Shown here: piece after piece, positions 36,822-45,014 of the stretch | Position numbering within the stretch: the stretch's first letter is position 1 | How the letters are laid out: each line of letters opens with the position of its first letter | NCBI RefSeq assembly: GCF_003263515.1 | Contig: NZ_JYDE01000019.1 | Coordinates: 60,384 to 124,383, forward strand | DNA from: Rahnella inusitata | GTDB lineage: Bacteria > Pseudomonadota > Gammaproteobacteria > Enterobacterales > Enterobacteriaceae | Reading direction: 5' to 3' | DNA: 64,000 bases | The notes under the pieces: model-generated | The model's input: only the letters and a program-made list of their open reading frames with translations | Databases searched by the model: none | Told to the model about the DNA's origin: nothing | Translations under genes and position numbers: made by a program

Positions 36822-38522
36822 TTACTGATGTACCGCGATATAACGTTCAAACTTTGCCGGTTTTAAGCGGCTGAGATCGACCAGCACTAACCCGTCGATA
36901 CAGTGATTGAATTCCGGGTCGCTGCCGAAATCAATAAACTGCACGCCGCCGGTTTCGCAAAGTTCGGAATACTGCTTATACAACGCCGGAATGCTGCTCC
37001 CGAGATTGGCCAGCAGACGTTTCAGACGCTGTAAATCTTCCTGATAATCGTCACCACAAAACTGCGCTAACACGTCCGGCAGTGAAGCCGGATAGGGACG
37101 GCGGGAGGTGGCCAGCGGAAGAGCAGGGGCGAAATACAAGCGATAGAAGGCCACTAGCAAATCACGCGCGGGCAGCGGCATTCCGCCGGAAATCGACACC
37201 GGGCCAAACAGATAGCGGGTCTGCGGATACTTCGCCAGATAGGCACCGATGCCCAGCCACAGATAATCCAGCCCGCGTTTTCCCCAATACGCAGGCTGAA
37301 TAAAGCTGCGCCCGAGCTCAATTCCCTGCGCCAGAATCGGATCCATCTGATGCCCGTACTGGAACAGGCTCTGGCTGTAAATACCGTTCAGGCCTTTGCT
37401 GGCGACCTGATCGGCAGTTGGAATAAACCGGTACGCGCCGACAATTTCCAGCGCCTGCGGATCCCACAATACCAAATGGAAATAATCGTCGTCGTACCCG
37501 TCGAGATCGCGACGACGGCCACTGCCTTCCCCGACGGCGCGAAAGGCAATTTCTCGCAGCCGCCCGAGTTCGCGTAGGATCGGCACGGTGTCTTCGCCGT
37601 GGCGGCGGTAGAGATAAATCATCTTACCGTCCGGCGTTTTGCCCAGCACTTCGCTGGCTTCCAGAGCATGTTTTAGCACCGCGCGGTCTTCGGCGCGGGC
37701 AATCGATGATTCAGTATGGAACAGACCCGGTTTGCCAGCGCCGAGACGATAAACGTGTTTACGAAAACGTGCAGCCAGATCGCCCACCAGCATTTGTCCG
37801 TCGTGCCAGCTGGAAAAAGGGATGCGCGCGCCGATTTTCAGCGTCAGGCTGTTGCCGCGCTGGCCGAACATCTCATGCACCAGCAGCAGCGTGCTGAGCG
37901 GGCGGTAAACCATTGAACTGAAATAAAATAACGCGCTGTTGCTGCCGCTGATATGCACCGGCACCACTGGCGCACGGGCTTTGGCAGCGAGGCGGATAAA
38001 ACCGGTGTGCCATTTACCGTCGCGCACCCCTTTCGAGCTCAGGCGCGAGACTTCACCCGCCGGAAAGACAATCAGCACGCCCTGATTCTCCAGATGTTCC
38101 TGCATCTGCGTCACCTGATGACGCCGCGTGCGGTTGCCCATGTTATCCACCGGGATCATCAGGCTGCCGAGCGACGAAACCAGCGACAGCAGCTGATTGG
38201 CGACCACTTTCACGTCCGGGCGCACCGAGGCTACAGCATGCAGCAGCGCCAGGCCGTCGAGGGTACCAATCGGATGGTTCGCCACGACCACTACCGGGCC
38301 GTAGCTTGGGATCTGCTCGCGGTCGCGTTCGGTCAGTTCACAGCGAATGTTAAACTGCTCAAGCACCTGCTCGACCATATCGATCCCTTTCAGGTGCTGA
38401 TATTGGTCGGCAAAGCGGTGAAATTCTTTCTCGCGGAACAGGGTTTTTAACAGACGGCGTTGCCAGGAAGGGGTTTTGTGCTGCGGGTCGAGATCCTGAA
38501 ACAGGGTATCCATGCTGAACAT
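36822..38522 (-). CDS. olsF: Bifunctional ornithine-lipid synthase, OlsF type
   Basis: A 566-residue fusion of two acyltransferase domains. The N-terminal half (about 60-290) is PlsC-like, with ANHPIGTLDG (81-90) and FPAGEVSR, and should add the second, ester-linked acyl chain (OlsA role). The C-terminal half (about 300-560) is GNAT-like of the OlsB type and should form lyso-ornithine lipid. This order matches the OlsF described from Serratia. Ornithine lipids are phosphate-free membrane lipids, often made under phosphate shortage. The catalytic HX4D motif of PlsC enzymes appears as H83-x5-D89. GGAGG eight bases before the ATG fixes the start. Confidence 0.8.
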   Translation of the reverse strand: MFSMDTLFQDLDPQHKTPSWQRRLLKTLFREKEFHRFADQYQHLKGIDMVEQVLEQFNIRCELTERDREQIPSYGPVVVVANHPIGTLDGLALLHAVASVRPDVKVVANQLLSLVSSLGSLMIPVDNMGNRTRRHQVTQMQEHLENQGVLIVFPAGEVSRLSSKGVRDGKWHTGFIRLAAKARAPVVPVHISGSNSALFYFSSMVYRPLSTLLLVHEMFGQRGNSLTLKIGARIPFSSWHDGQMLVGDLAARFRKHVYRLGAGKPGLFHTESSIARAEDRAVLKHALEASEVLGKTPDGKMIYLYRRHGEDTVPILRELGRLREIAFRAVGEGSGRRRDLDGYDDDYFHLVLWDPQALEIVGAYRFIPTADQVASKGLNGIYSQSLFQYGHQMDPILAQGIELGRSFIQPAYWGKRGLDYLWLGIGAYLAKYPQTRYLFGPVSISGGMPLPARDLLVAFYRLYFAPALPLATSRRPYPASLPDVLAQFCGDDYQEDLQRLKRLLANLGSSIPALYKQYSELCETGGVQFIDFGSDPEFNHCIDGLVLVDLSRLKPAKFERYIAVHQ

Positions 38523-38719
38523 AGGATGTCCTCCGGTTGAAGTAATCCGACCATAAGCAGCGCGTGTGACAGCGATGTGTCACTTTTGTGGCAGTAAGAG
38601 GAAGGCTGAATAAAACGGCGGTTCAATCTGTTGCGAAAATAGCCAAATACCCATAAAGTCAACGCTCCTGCGCGGTTTCTTATAACGGCTAAACCTTCTT
38701 TCGTGAGACGCTGATTTCC

Positions 38720-39946
38720 ATGCCTGGTCCCGCTTCGCCCGAGATTTCTCCTGCCCCTTCCTCAAAGACCACACTGCGTATTCTTTCGATTCTGGTGTTT
38801 AATTTTGCCAACTATCTGACCATCGGTTTACCGCTGGCGATTTTGCCGGGTTACGTGCATGACCATCTTGGTTACAGCGCGTTCTGGGCAGGGCTGGTGA
38901 TCAGTTTGCAATACTTCGCGACGCTGCTGAGTCGCCCGCACGCCGGGCGTTATGCCGATAAAGTCGGGCCAAAAAAAGTCGTCATGTTCGGGCTGAGCGG
39001 GTGCCTGCTCAGCGGCGTGTTTTACCTGCTGGCGCTGTGGTTTGATGCATCACCGGCAGCCAGTCTGGCGCTGCTGTGCGTCGGGCGTTTGCTGCTGGGC
39101 GCAGGGCAAAGTTTTGCCGGAACCGGCTCAACACTGTGGGGCATTGGTGTGGTCGGCTCCCTGCATATCGGCAAAGTGATTTCGTGGAGCGGGGTGGTGA
39201 CTTACGGTGCGATGGCTATCGGTGCGCCGCTTGGCGTGTGGATTTTCAGCCTCGGCGGCCTGACGCTGCTTTCGGTGTGCATCATTGCGGTAGCGCTGAC
39301 TGCGCTGCTGGCAGCATGGCGTAAAACGCCGGTCGCGGGGAAAGCCACGTCGCAGATCCCGTTTCGTCAGGTGCTCGGCAAAGTGTTGCCTTACGGGCTT
39401 GCGCTTGGCCTCGCGTCTACCGGTTTCGGCGTGATCGCCACCTTCATTACGCTGTTTTATGACGCCAAAGGCTGGTCGGGCGCGGCGTTTTCCCTGACCT
39501 TTTTCAGTGCGGCCTTTGTCGGTATGCGGCTGCTGTTCCCCAACTGTATCAACCGCTTCGGCGGACTGCGTGTCTCTCTGCTGTGCTTTGGTGTAGAAAT
39601 CATCGGGCTGATTCTGGTGTTTTTCGCCCCGACGTCTGCGGTGGCAATGGGCGGCGCGTTTCTCACCGGTGCGGGCTTCTCACTGGTGTTTCCTGCGCTG
39701 GGCGTGGTGGCTGTCAAAAAATTGCCGCAGGAAAATCAGGGCAGTGCGCTGGCGACCTATTCGGCATTCCTGGATTTATCGCTGGGCGTGACCGGGCCTC
39801 TGGCGGGCATTCTGATGGCGCAGGCGGGGATTGATGCGATTTACCTGGGCTCGGCGTTGCTGGTCTTTATCGCCATGGCGCTGGTTCTGCGGTTGCTGTT
39901 AAGCCAGTCCCCGCAGAAAGCCAGCGCCTGTGTCAAAACCGATTAA
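38720..39946 (+). CDS. yhhS: MFS transporter YhhS
   Basis: A 408-residue 12-helix MFS transporter closely following E. coli YhhS, including SAFWAGLVISLQYFATLLSR, the motif-A-like GRYADKVGPKK and GQSFAGTGSTLWG. The family (with YfcJ and YnfM relatives) is linked to export of sugars or small organic molecules such as arabinose; the natural substrate is not settled. Its TAA overlaps the stop of convergent yhhY in TTAA (39943-39946). Confidence 0.9.
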   Translation: MPGPASPEISPAPSSKTTLRILSILVFNFANYLTIGLPLAILPGYVHDHLGYSAFWAGLVISLQYFATLLSRPHAGRYADKVGPKKVVMFGLSGCLLSGVFYLLALWFDASPAASLALLCVGRLLLGAGQSFAGTGSTLWGIGVVGSLHIGKVISWSGVVTYGAMAIGAPLGVWIFSLGGLTLLSVCIIAVALTALLAAWRKTPVAGKATSQIPFRQVLGKVLPYGLALGLASTGFGVIATFITLFYDAKGWSGAAFSLTFFSAAFVGMRLLFPNCINRFGGLRVSLLCFGVEIIGLILVFFAPTSAVAMGGAFLTGAGFSLVFPALGVVAVKKLPQENQGSALATYSAFLDLSLGVTGPLAGILMAQAGIDAIYLGSALLVFIAMALVLRLLLSQSPQKASACVKTD

Positions 39947-40440
39947 TACGAACGGATACGGCCCATATGCAGCGTGTCGACGTAATCGCCGTCACGCAGC
40001 GCATAGCACGGGCTGAGCCCTTCAACGCTGAAACCAAACTTCTTATACAGCGCGATCGCCCCCTCGTTATCGGCATACACCGTCAGCTCGACGCGTTTTA
40101 TATGCAGCCATTTGTCGCACAGGTCCAGCGCGGCCGCGACAAGTTTGCTGCCCACGCCTCTTCCCTGAAAACCGGTATCTACGCCGATGCCAAACGTGGC
40201 TACGTGGCGGCGTCGCCAGGGCTCTTCGACCATCAGCGTCAGATTGCCCACCAGTTTGCCGTCGATACAGGCCACCAGCGCGAAGCGGTTCGGTGACGGA
40301 TTAGCCAGACGGCCTTCCCATAGGGCGGCAGGCGGATACGGAAGCTGGAGAGTGTCGCTGTACACGGGAACCTGAGCGTAGAGGTGTTGAAGCGCTTCTG
40401 CGTCCGTGGTTTCTGCGTGGCGGATAACGATTTCGCTCAT
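39943..40440 (-). CDS. yhhY: GNAT N-acetyltransferase YhhY
   Basis: A 165-residue GNAT enzyme matching E. coli YhhY, an N-acetyltransferase acting on amino acids such as phenylalanine or methionine. The acetyl-CoA pyrophosphate loop is GFQGRGVGSKL and the family's YKKFGFSVEG lies near the C-terminus. I start at 40440 (MSEIVIRHAET): AAAGGAG lies eight bases upstream and this is the E. coli start; the open frame extends 63 codons further but through the ryhB promoter region. Confidence 0.92.
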   Translation of the reverse strand: MSEIVIRHAETTDAEALQHLYAQVPVYSDTLQLPYPPAALWEGRLANPSPNRFALVACIDGKLVGNLTLMVEEPWRRRHVATFGIGVDTGFQGRGVGSKLVAAALDLCDKWLHIKRVELTVYADNEGAIALYKKFGFSVEGLSPCYALRDGDYVDTLHMGRIRSY

Positions 40441-40536
40441 AGCGACACTCCTTTTATTGTGGTTACTGTTTGAATATCCTCTAGATTTATCAGGAATTGA
40501 AAAAGTGTCAATCCTGCGTGTGATTAAAAATAATGC

Positions 40537-40566
40537 TTTACAAGTGCGAATGATAATGATTATTAT
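40537..40566 (+). promoter_or_regulatory. ryhB promoter with Fur box
   Basis: TGATAAT-G-ATTATTA at 40551-40565 matches 14 of 15 bases of the 7-1-7 Fur consensus TGATAATNATTATCA. It overlaps a promoter: TTTACA at 40537-40542 and TATTAT at 40561-40566, 18 bp apart. Fur-Fe should therefore shut off transcription of the small RNA beginning near 40573 when iron is plentiful. Confidence 0.88.
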
Positions 40567-40572
40567 TGCCAT

Positions 40573-40682
40573 GCGTTCCGGGGATGGCCTCACACCAAGG
40601 TCAAACGGGTCCCCATGAATGCACGACATTGCTCACATTGCTTCCAGTATTATTTAGCCAGCCGGGTGCTGGCTTTTTTTTT
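40573..40682 (+). ncRNA. ryhB: RyhB small regulatory RNA
   Basis: An iron-stress, Hfq-dependent antisense RNA that represses mRNAs of iron-using proteins. The core GCACGACATTGCTCACATTG (40621-40640) and the following CTTCCAGTATTA match E. coli RyhB base for base, and the terminator AGCCAGC-CGGGT-GCTGGCT (40656-40674) with nine T is the same. The 5' part differs: GGGGA/TCCCC (40580-40584, 40610-40614) and an inner TGGCC/GGTCA can form a long stem. The estimated length, about 109 nt, exceeds the 90 nt of E. coli. A Fur box covers its promoter. Neighbours are yhhY and yhhW; in E. coli they are yhhY and yhhX. Confidence 0.95.
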
Positions 40683-40964
40683 GCCCTTTTCCCCTCATAT
40701 CTCGTGCCGGTAGTGCGTTGGCTGCACGCGTTTACCCCGTTCACAGAGTAATCTATGCGCCCGAGGGCTCTCTCGCTTGCCGCCTTCTCCCAACACGAAC
40801 TATTTTGGGAAAAACCTCTCCTGTTAACGCTTAAATCTCCAACAATTCCTTTGAATTTAGCCATCTGCATTTGTTCATATTTTTTGAACAGAGGAGTGAG
40901 ATTTTTACGCTTTCTTATTCCCGGCCGTTGACTAGACTAGAGAAAACATTGAGGAGAGTTGAAC

Positions 40965-41660
40965 ATGATCTACTTACGCAAAGCACAAGAACGCGGTCAC
41001 GCAAGTCACGGCTGGCTGGAAAGCTGGCACACATTTTCTTTCGCCGATTACTATGATGCGAACTTCATGGGCTTCTCCGCACTGCGGGTTATCAATGAAG
41101 ACTTCATCGACGAAGGACAAGGGTTTGGTAAACACCCGCACAAAGACATGGAAATCCTGACCTACGTGCTCGAAGGCACCGTGGAACATCAGGACAGCAT
41201 GGGCAACAAAGAGCAAATTCAGGCGGGTGAATTCCAGATAATGAGTGCTGGTACCGGCGTGACTCACTCCGAGTACAACGGTAATAAAGACCGTAAATTG
41301 CATCTGTATCAGATCTGGATCATTCCTGACAAAAAAGGTCTGGAACCGCGTTACGAACAGCGTATGTTCGACGCGCCACAAGGCCGTCAGCTGGTGCTTT
41401 CGCCGGATGCCCGCGAAGGTTCGCTGAAAGTGTTCCAGGATATGGAACTGTCACGCTGGGCGCTGAAAAAAGACGAACAGTCTGTGTATCAGATTCAGGC
41501 AGAACGTCGCGTTTGGATCCAGGTGGTGAAAGGCACCGTGTCGATTAACGGCCAGAAAGCCGGACCAAGCGATGCGCTGGCGATTTGGGATGAAACGGCG
41601 CTGTCCGTGCATGCCGATGAAGACAGTGAAATCCTGCTGTTCGATCTGCCACCGGTCTGA
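40965..41660 (+). CDS. yhhW: Pirin-family quercetin 2,3-dioxygenase YhhW
   Basis: A 231-residue bicupin identical in length to E. coli YhhW, which opens quercetin in vitro with a bound metal. The metal site in the N-terminal cupin is HPHKDMEI with later EGTVEHQDSMG. I start at ATG 40965 (MIYLRKAQERGHASHGW), preceded by GAGGAG; a TTG two codons upstream is less likely. It lies next to ryhB and upstream of the second beta-glucoside operon, from which a terminator separates it. Confidence 0.95.
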   Translation: MIYLRKAQERGHASHGWLESWHTFSFADYYDANFMGFSALRVINEDFIDEGQGFGKHPHKDMEILTYVLEGTVEHQDSMGNKEQIQAGEFQIMSAGTGVTHSEYNGNKDRKLHLYQIWIIPDKKGLEPRYEQRMFDAPQGRQLVLSPDAREGSLKVFQDMELSRWALKKDEQSVYQIQAERRVWIQVVKGTVSINGQKAGPSDALAIWDETALSVHADEDSEILLFDLPPV

Positions 41661-41675
41661 AAATAGTGTCCAATC

Positions 41676-41702
41676 AAAAGGCGACTCCGGTCGCCTTTTT
41701 TA
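41676..41702 (+). terminator. Rho-independent terminator of yhhW
   Basis: AAAAGGCGAC (41676-41685), loop TCCG, GTCGCCTTTT (41690-41699) with further T: a perfect 10-base stem. Confidence 0.92.
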
Positions 41703-41773
41703 CGTCTGCTCTCTGACGCTGGCCGTCCGGCATAGTCCTTTATCCCAGGACGTGCTGATAATTTATTCAACTT

Positions 41774-41789
41774 CGTGATGCTTTTCACA
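41774..41789. promoter_or_regulatory. CRP-like site upstream of beta-glucoside PTS operon
   Basis: CGTGA-N6-TCACA at 41774-41789 matches nine of ten bases of the CRP half-sites TGTGA-N6-TCACA. It lies about 140 bp before the IIB start and 58 bp upstream of the LacI-type palindrome, so activation by cAMP-CRP with repression by a local LacI protein is the likely scheme. Confidence 0.6.
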
Positions 41790-41847
41790 GCCTGATGCGA
41801 ACCAGTCCCGATTTTATGAGCACGCTCTCATTCCGCTCTTTCACCCA

Positions 41848-41863
41848 TGGAAACCGGTTTCCA
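41848..41863. promoter_or_regulatory. 16-bp perfect palindrome, LacI-family operator
   Basis: TGGAAACCGGTTTCCA is a perfect palindrome with the central CG common to LacI-family operators and contains AAACCGGTTT, the core I recall for AscG. The LacI regulator encoded at the end of this operon has the helix VSKATVSRVLSG, identical to that of AscG. It sits 67-82 bp before the IIB start. The pairing is inferred but well supported. Confidence 0.75.
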
Positions 41864-41929
41864 AAGAGACTCAAATACCCTCAGCAAGAGAAAACGGGCA
41901 GAACATCCATCATCTGGGAGAAAAGCAAA

Positions 41930-42253
41930 ATGAAAAGAATCATGCTTTGTTGTTCGGCGGGTATGTCGACCAGTTTGTTAGTTCGCAAAATGAAAGAGGT
42001 CGCGGCTGAACGCGGTGAGGAAGTGCAGATCGAAGCATTCGGTGCCAGCGAGTTTGACGAGAAATTCCGTGATTATCAGGTGGTGCTGCTCGGGCCGCAG
42101 GTACGTTACATGCAGGCCGACTTATCCGCCAGAGCGGCTGAATTCAATATTCCGGTCGAAACCATCAACATGATGGATTACGGCATGCAGCGCGGTGATA
42201 ACGTGCTGGACTTCGCTTACGGGCTGATTGCACAGGAAGGAAGCCGCGTATGA
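41930..42253 (+). CDS. PTS EIIB component, lactose/cellobiose family
   Basis: A 107-residue phosphocarrier. MKRIMLCCSAGMSTSLLV carries the P-loop-like CSAGMSTS with phosphocysteine C8. I start at ATG 41930 because GGGAG lies nine bases upstream and the fold begins at once; the open frame extends upstream through the palindrome. Its TGA overlaps the IIC start (ATGA), so the two are translationally coupled. No IIA gene follows in the operon. Confidence 0.9.
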   Translation: MKRIMLCCSAGMSTSLLVRKMKEVAAERGEEVQIEAFGASEFDEKFRDYQVVLLGPQVRYMQADLSARAAEFNIPVETINMMDYGMQRGDNVLDFAYGLIAQEGSRV

Positions 42254-43578
42254 GTGGTCTCTATCAGGCGATGGTCAACGTCATCGAAAAGCACATCACG
42301 CCGCTGGCCGGAAGCGTCGGCCAGCAACGGCACGTGATTGCTATCCGCGACGGCTTTATCGCCGCGCTGCCGTTTATGATCATCGGCTCGTTCATGCTGG
42401 TGTTCATCTTCCCGCCTTTTTCGCCCGATACCACCAACAGCTTCGCGCGCGGCTGGTTAGATCTGTCGCTGAAATACCGCGAACAGCTGATGCTGCCGTG
42501 GTATCTGAGCATGGGCGTGATGACGTTTTTCATCTCGGTCGGCATCGGTGCGAGTCTCGGTAAGCATTATAAACTCGACCCGATCATGACCGGTTTGCTG
42601 GCGTTTATGGCCTTCCTGCTGGTCGCTGCGCCGTATCATGACAAACAAATCTCCACCCAGTATTTCTCCGGCGAAGGCATTTTCACTGCCATCCTGACCG
42701 CCATTTATGCCGCCGAAGTGTATGCGCTGCTCAAACGCCGCAACATCACTATTCGCCTGCCGAAAGAAGTCCCGACCGGCGTGGCGCGCTCCTTTGAAAT
42801 TCTGATCCCGGTTATCGTGATTGTCGCTACGCTGCATCCGCTGAACCTGTTTATTCAGTCCACCACCGGCATGATCATTCCTGAAGCCATCATGCATCTG
42901 CTGGCGCCGCTGGTATCCGCGTCGGATTCCCTGCCTGCGATTTTGATCTCGGTATTTATCTGTCAGGTTCTGTGGTTCGCCGGGATCCACGGCGCGCTGA
43001 TTGTCACCGGCATCATGAACCCGTTCTGGATGACCAATCTGGCGCTCAACCAGACCGCGTTACAGGCTGGCGCACCGCTGCCGCACATTTATTTGCAAGG
43101 TTTCTGGGATCATTATCTGCTGATTGGTGGCGTCGGCTCGACCCTGCCGCTGGCGATTTTACTGCTGTGCAGCAAGGCCGTGCATCTGCGCACCATTGGC
43201 AAAATGGGCGTGGTGCCGAGCTTCTTTAACATCAACGAACCGATTCTGTTCGGTACGCCGATTATCATGAATCCGGTGTTTTTCCTGCCCTTCACACTGG
43301 TACCGATGCTCAACGCCGTCTTCGCCTATACCGCCACCAAACTTGGCTTGGTCGCGCAGGTGGTGTCGCTCACGCCCTGGACGACGCCTGCGCCAATTGG
43401 TGCGTCATGGGCCGCAAATTGGGCGTTCAGCCCGGTAATTATGTGTCTTTTCTGTATGGTGTTATCGGCAGTAATGTATTACCCGTTCCTGAAAGCCTAC
43501 GAACGTACGTTGCTGAAACAGGAAGCGGAAAAGGCTACTACACAAACGGCGGGTAACGCCGTGCCAGCAAACAGCTAA
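42250..43578 (+). CDS. PTS EIIC component, cellobiose family
   Basis: A 442-residue polytopic permease of the CelB family, related to but distinct from the IIC at 19515. Landmarks are VLWFAGIHGALIVTGIM, GGVGSTLPLAILLL and FNINEPILFGTPIIMNP. With the IIB encoded just before it, it should bring in a beta-glucoside as its 6-phosphate, the substrate of the GH1 enzyme encoded 25 bp downstream. Confidence 0.9.
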   Translation: MSGLYQAMVNVIEKHITPLAGSVGQQRHVIAIRDGFIAALPFMIIGSFMLVFIFPPFSPDTTNSFARGWLDLSLKYREQLMLPWYLSMGVMTFFISVGIGASLGKHYKLDPIMTGLLAFMAFLLVAAPYHDKQISTQYFSGEGIFTAILTAIYAAEVYALLKRRNITIRLPKEVPTGVARSFEILIPVIVIVATLHPLNLFIQSTTGMIIPEAIMHLLAPLVSASDSLPAILISVFICQVLWFAGIHGALIVTGIMNPFWMTNLALNQTALQAGAPLPHIYLQGFWDHYLLIGGVGSTLPLAILLLCSKAVHLRTIGKMGVVPSFFNINEPILFGTPIIMNPVFFLPFTLVPMLNAVFAYTATKLGLVAQVVSLTPWTTPAPIGASWAANWAFSPVIMCLFCMVLSAVMYYPFLKAYERTLLKQEAEKATTQTAGNAVPANS

Positions 43579-43603
43579 AAGCTAACGGACAGCGAGGATG
43601 ACG

Positions 43604-44986
43604 ATGAAATATCAATTTCCAAAAGAATTCTGGTGGGGCAGTGCCAGCTCTGCGCCGCAAACTGAAGGGGAAACCCTCAGCCACGGCAAAAGCGCCACGG
43701 TCTGGGATCACTGGTATTCGCAGCAACCGACGCGTTTTCATGGCGATGTCGGGCCGCAGGACACATCGACGTTTTATAAAAACTGGCGCGAGGATATCGC
43801 GCTGCTGAAGCAGCTGAACCACAACACATTCCGCACCTCGATTTCGTGGGCGCGCCTGATCCCCAACGGGCGCGGTGAGGTGAACCCAGAAGCGGTCACC
43901 TTCTACAATCAGGTGATCGATGAAATGCTGGCGCAGGGCGTGCAGCCGTTCATCAACCTGTTCCATTTCGACATGCCGATGGCGATGCAGGAAATCGGTG
44001 GCTGGGAAAACCGCGAGGTGGTCCATGCCTATGAGAAATATGCCGATACCTGCTTCGAACTGTTCGGCGACCGCGTGAAACACTGGTTTACCTTCAACGA
44101 GCCGGTTGTGCCGGTGGAAGGCGGCTACCTGTATGATTTCCATTATCCGAATGTGGTGGATTTCAAACGTGCAGCGACCGTGGCTTATCACACGATGCTG
44201 GCACATGCGCTGGCGGTGAAAGCTTATCGGGTCCGTCAGCAGGGCGGCGAAATCGGTATTATCCTTAACCTGACGCCGTCTTATCCGCGCTCACAGAACC
44301 CGGCGGATCTCAAAGCCGCGAACATTGCCGATCTGATGTTTAACCGCAGCTTCCTCGATCCGGCGCTGCGCGGTGAATATCCGCAAGAACTGGTAGAGTT
44401 GCTGAAAAAGCACGATCAGCTTCCGGCCTGTCAGGATGGCGATAAAGCGTTGCTGCAACAGGGCGTGGTGGATTTGCTCGGCATCAACTATTACCAGCCA
44501 CGCCGCATTCAGTGCCGCGACAGTATGGTGAATCCGGAAAGCCCGTTCATGCCGGAATGGTTCTTTGACAACTACGTCATGCCGGGGCGTAAGATGAACC
44601 CGCACCGTGGCTGGGAAATCTACGAGCAGGGCATCTACGATATTCTGACCAACCTGCGTGAAAACTACGGTAATCCGCGCTGTTTTATTTCTGAAAACGG
44701 CATGGGCGTGGAACATGAGCTGCGTTTTGAGAAGGACGGGCGGATCGATGATGATTACCGCATTGAGTTCGTCAGCGGGCATCTCAAATGGCTGCATCGC
44801 GCGTTGCAGGAAGGCAGTGGCTGTCTCGGATATCATATGTGGACGTTTATCGATTGCTGGTCATGGATGAATGCGTACAAAAACCGCTATGGCTTTGTGC
44901 AGCTGGATCTCGACACGCAAAAACGCACGGTGAAAAAAAGCGGCGAATGGTTCGCGAAGGTCGCCGCCGAACACGGCTTCGACTAA
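43604..44986 (+). CDS. 6-phospho-beta-glucosidase, GH1
   Basis: A 460-residue cytoplasmic retaining glycosidase that hydrolyses PTS-made 6-phospho-beta-glucosides to glucose-6-phosphate and an aglycone or glucose. The acid/base glutamate is E166 (TFNEP) and the nucleophile E364 (ISENG); FWWGSASSAPQTEG at the start is typical of GH1. I choose ATG 43604: GAGG lies six bases before it, whereas ATG 43598 has no spacing. It differs in family and mechanism from the NAD-dependent GH4 enzyme at 20790. Confidence 0.9.
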   Translation: MKYQFPKEFWWGSASSAPQTEGETLSHGKSATVWDHWYSQQPTRFHGDVGPQDTSTFYKNWREDIALLKQLNHNTFRTSISWARLIPNGRGEVNPEAVTFYNQVIDEMLAQGVQPFINLFHFDMPMAMQEIGGWENREVVHAYEKYADTCFELFGDRVKHWFTFNEPVVPVEGGYLYDFHYPNVVDFKRAATVAYHTMLAHALAVKAYRVRQQGGEIGIILNLTPSYPRSQNPADLKAANIADLMFNRSFLDPALRGEYPQELVELLKKHDQLPACQDGDKALLQQGVVDLLGINYYQPRRIQCRDSMVNPESPFMPEWFFDNYVMPGRKMNPHRGWEIYEQGIYDILTNLRENYGNPRCFISENGMGVEHELRFEKDGRIDDDYRIEFVSGHLKWLHRALQEGSGCLGYHMWTFIDCWSWMNAYKNRYGFVQLDLDTQKRTVKKSGEWFAKVAAEHGFD

Positions 44987-45014
44987 CAGATAACGCGGTT
45001 AAACAAGGAACGAC

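Noticed and set aside
40566..40751. Short open frame overlapping ryhB
   Set aside because: It runs through the RyhB core and terminator; the RNA explains the conservation and no Shine-Dalgarno is present.
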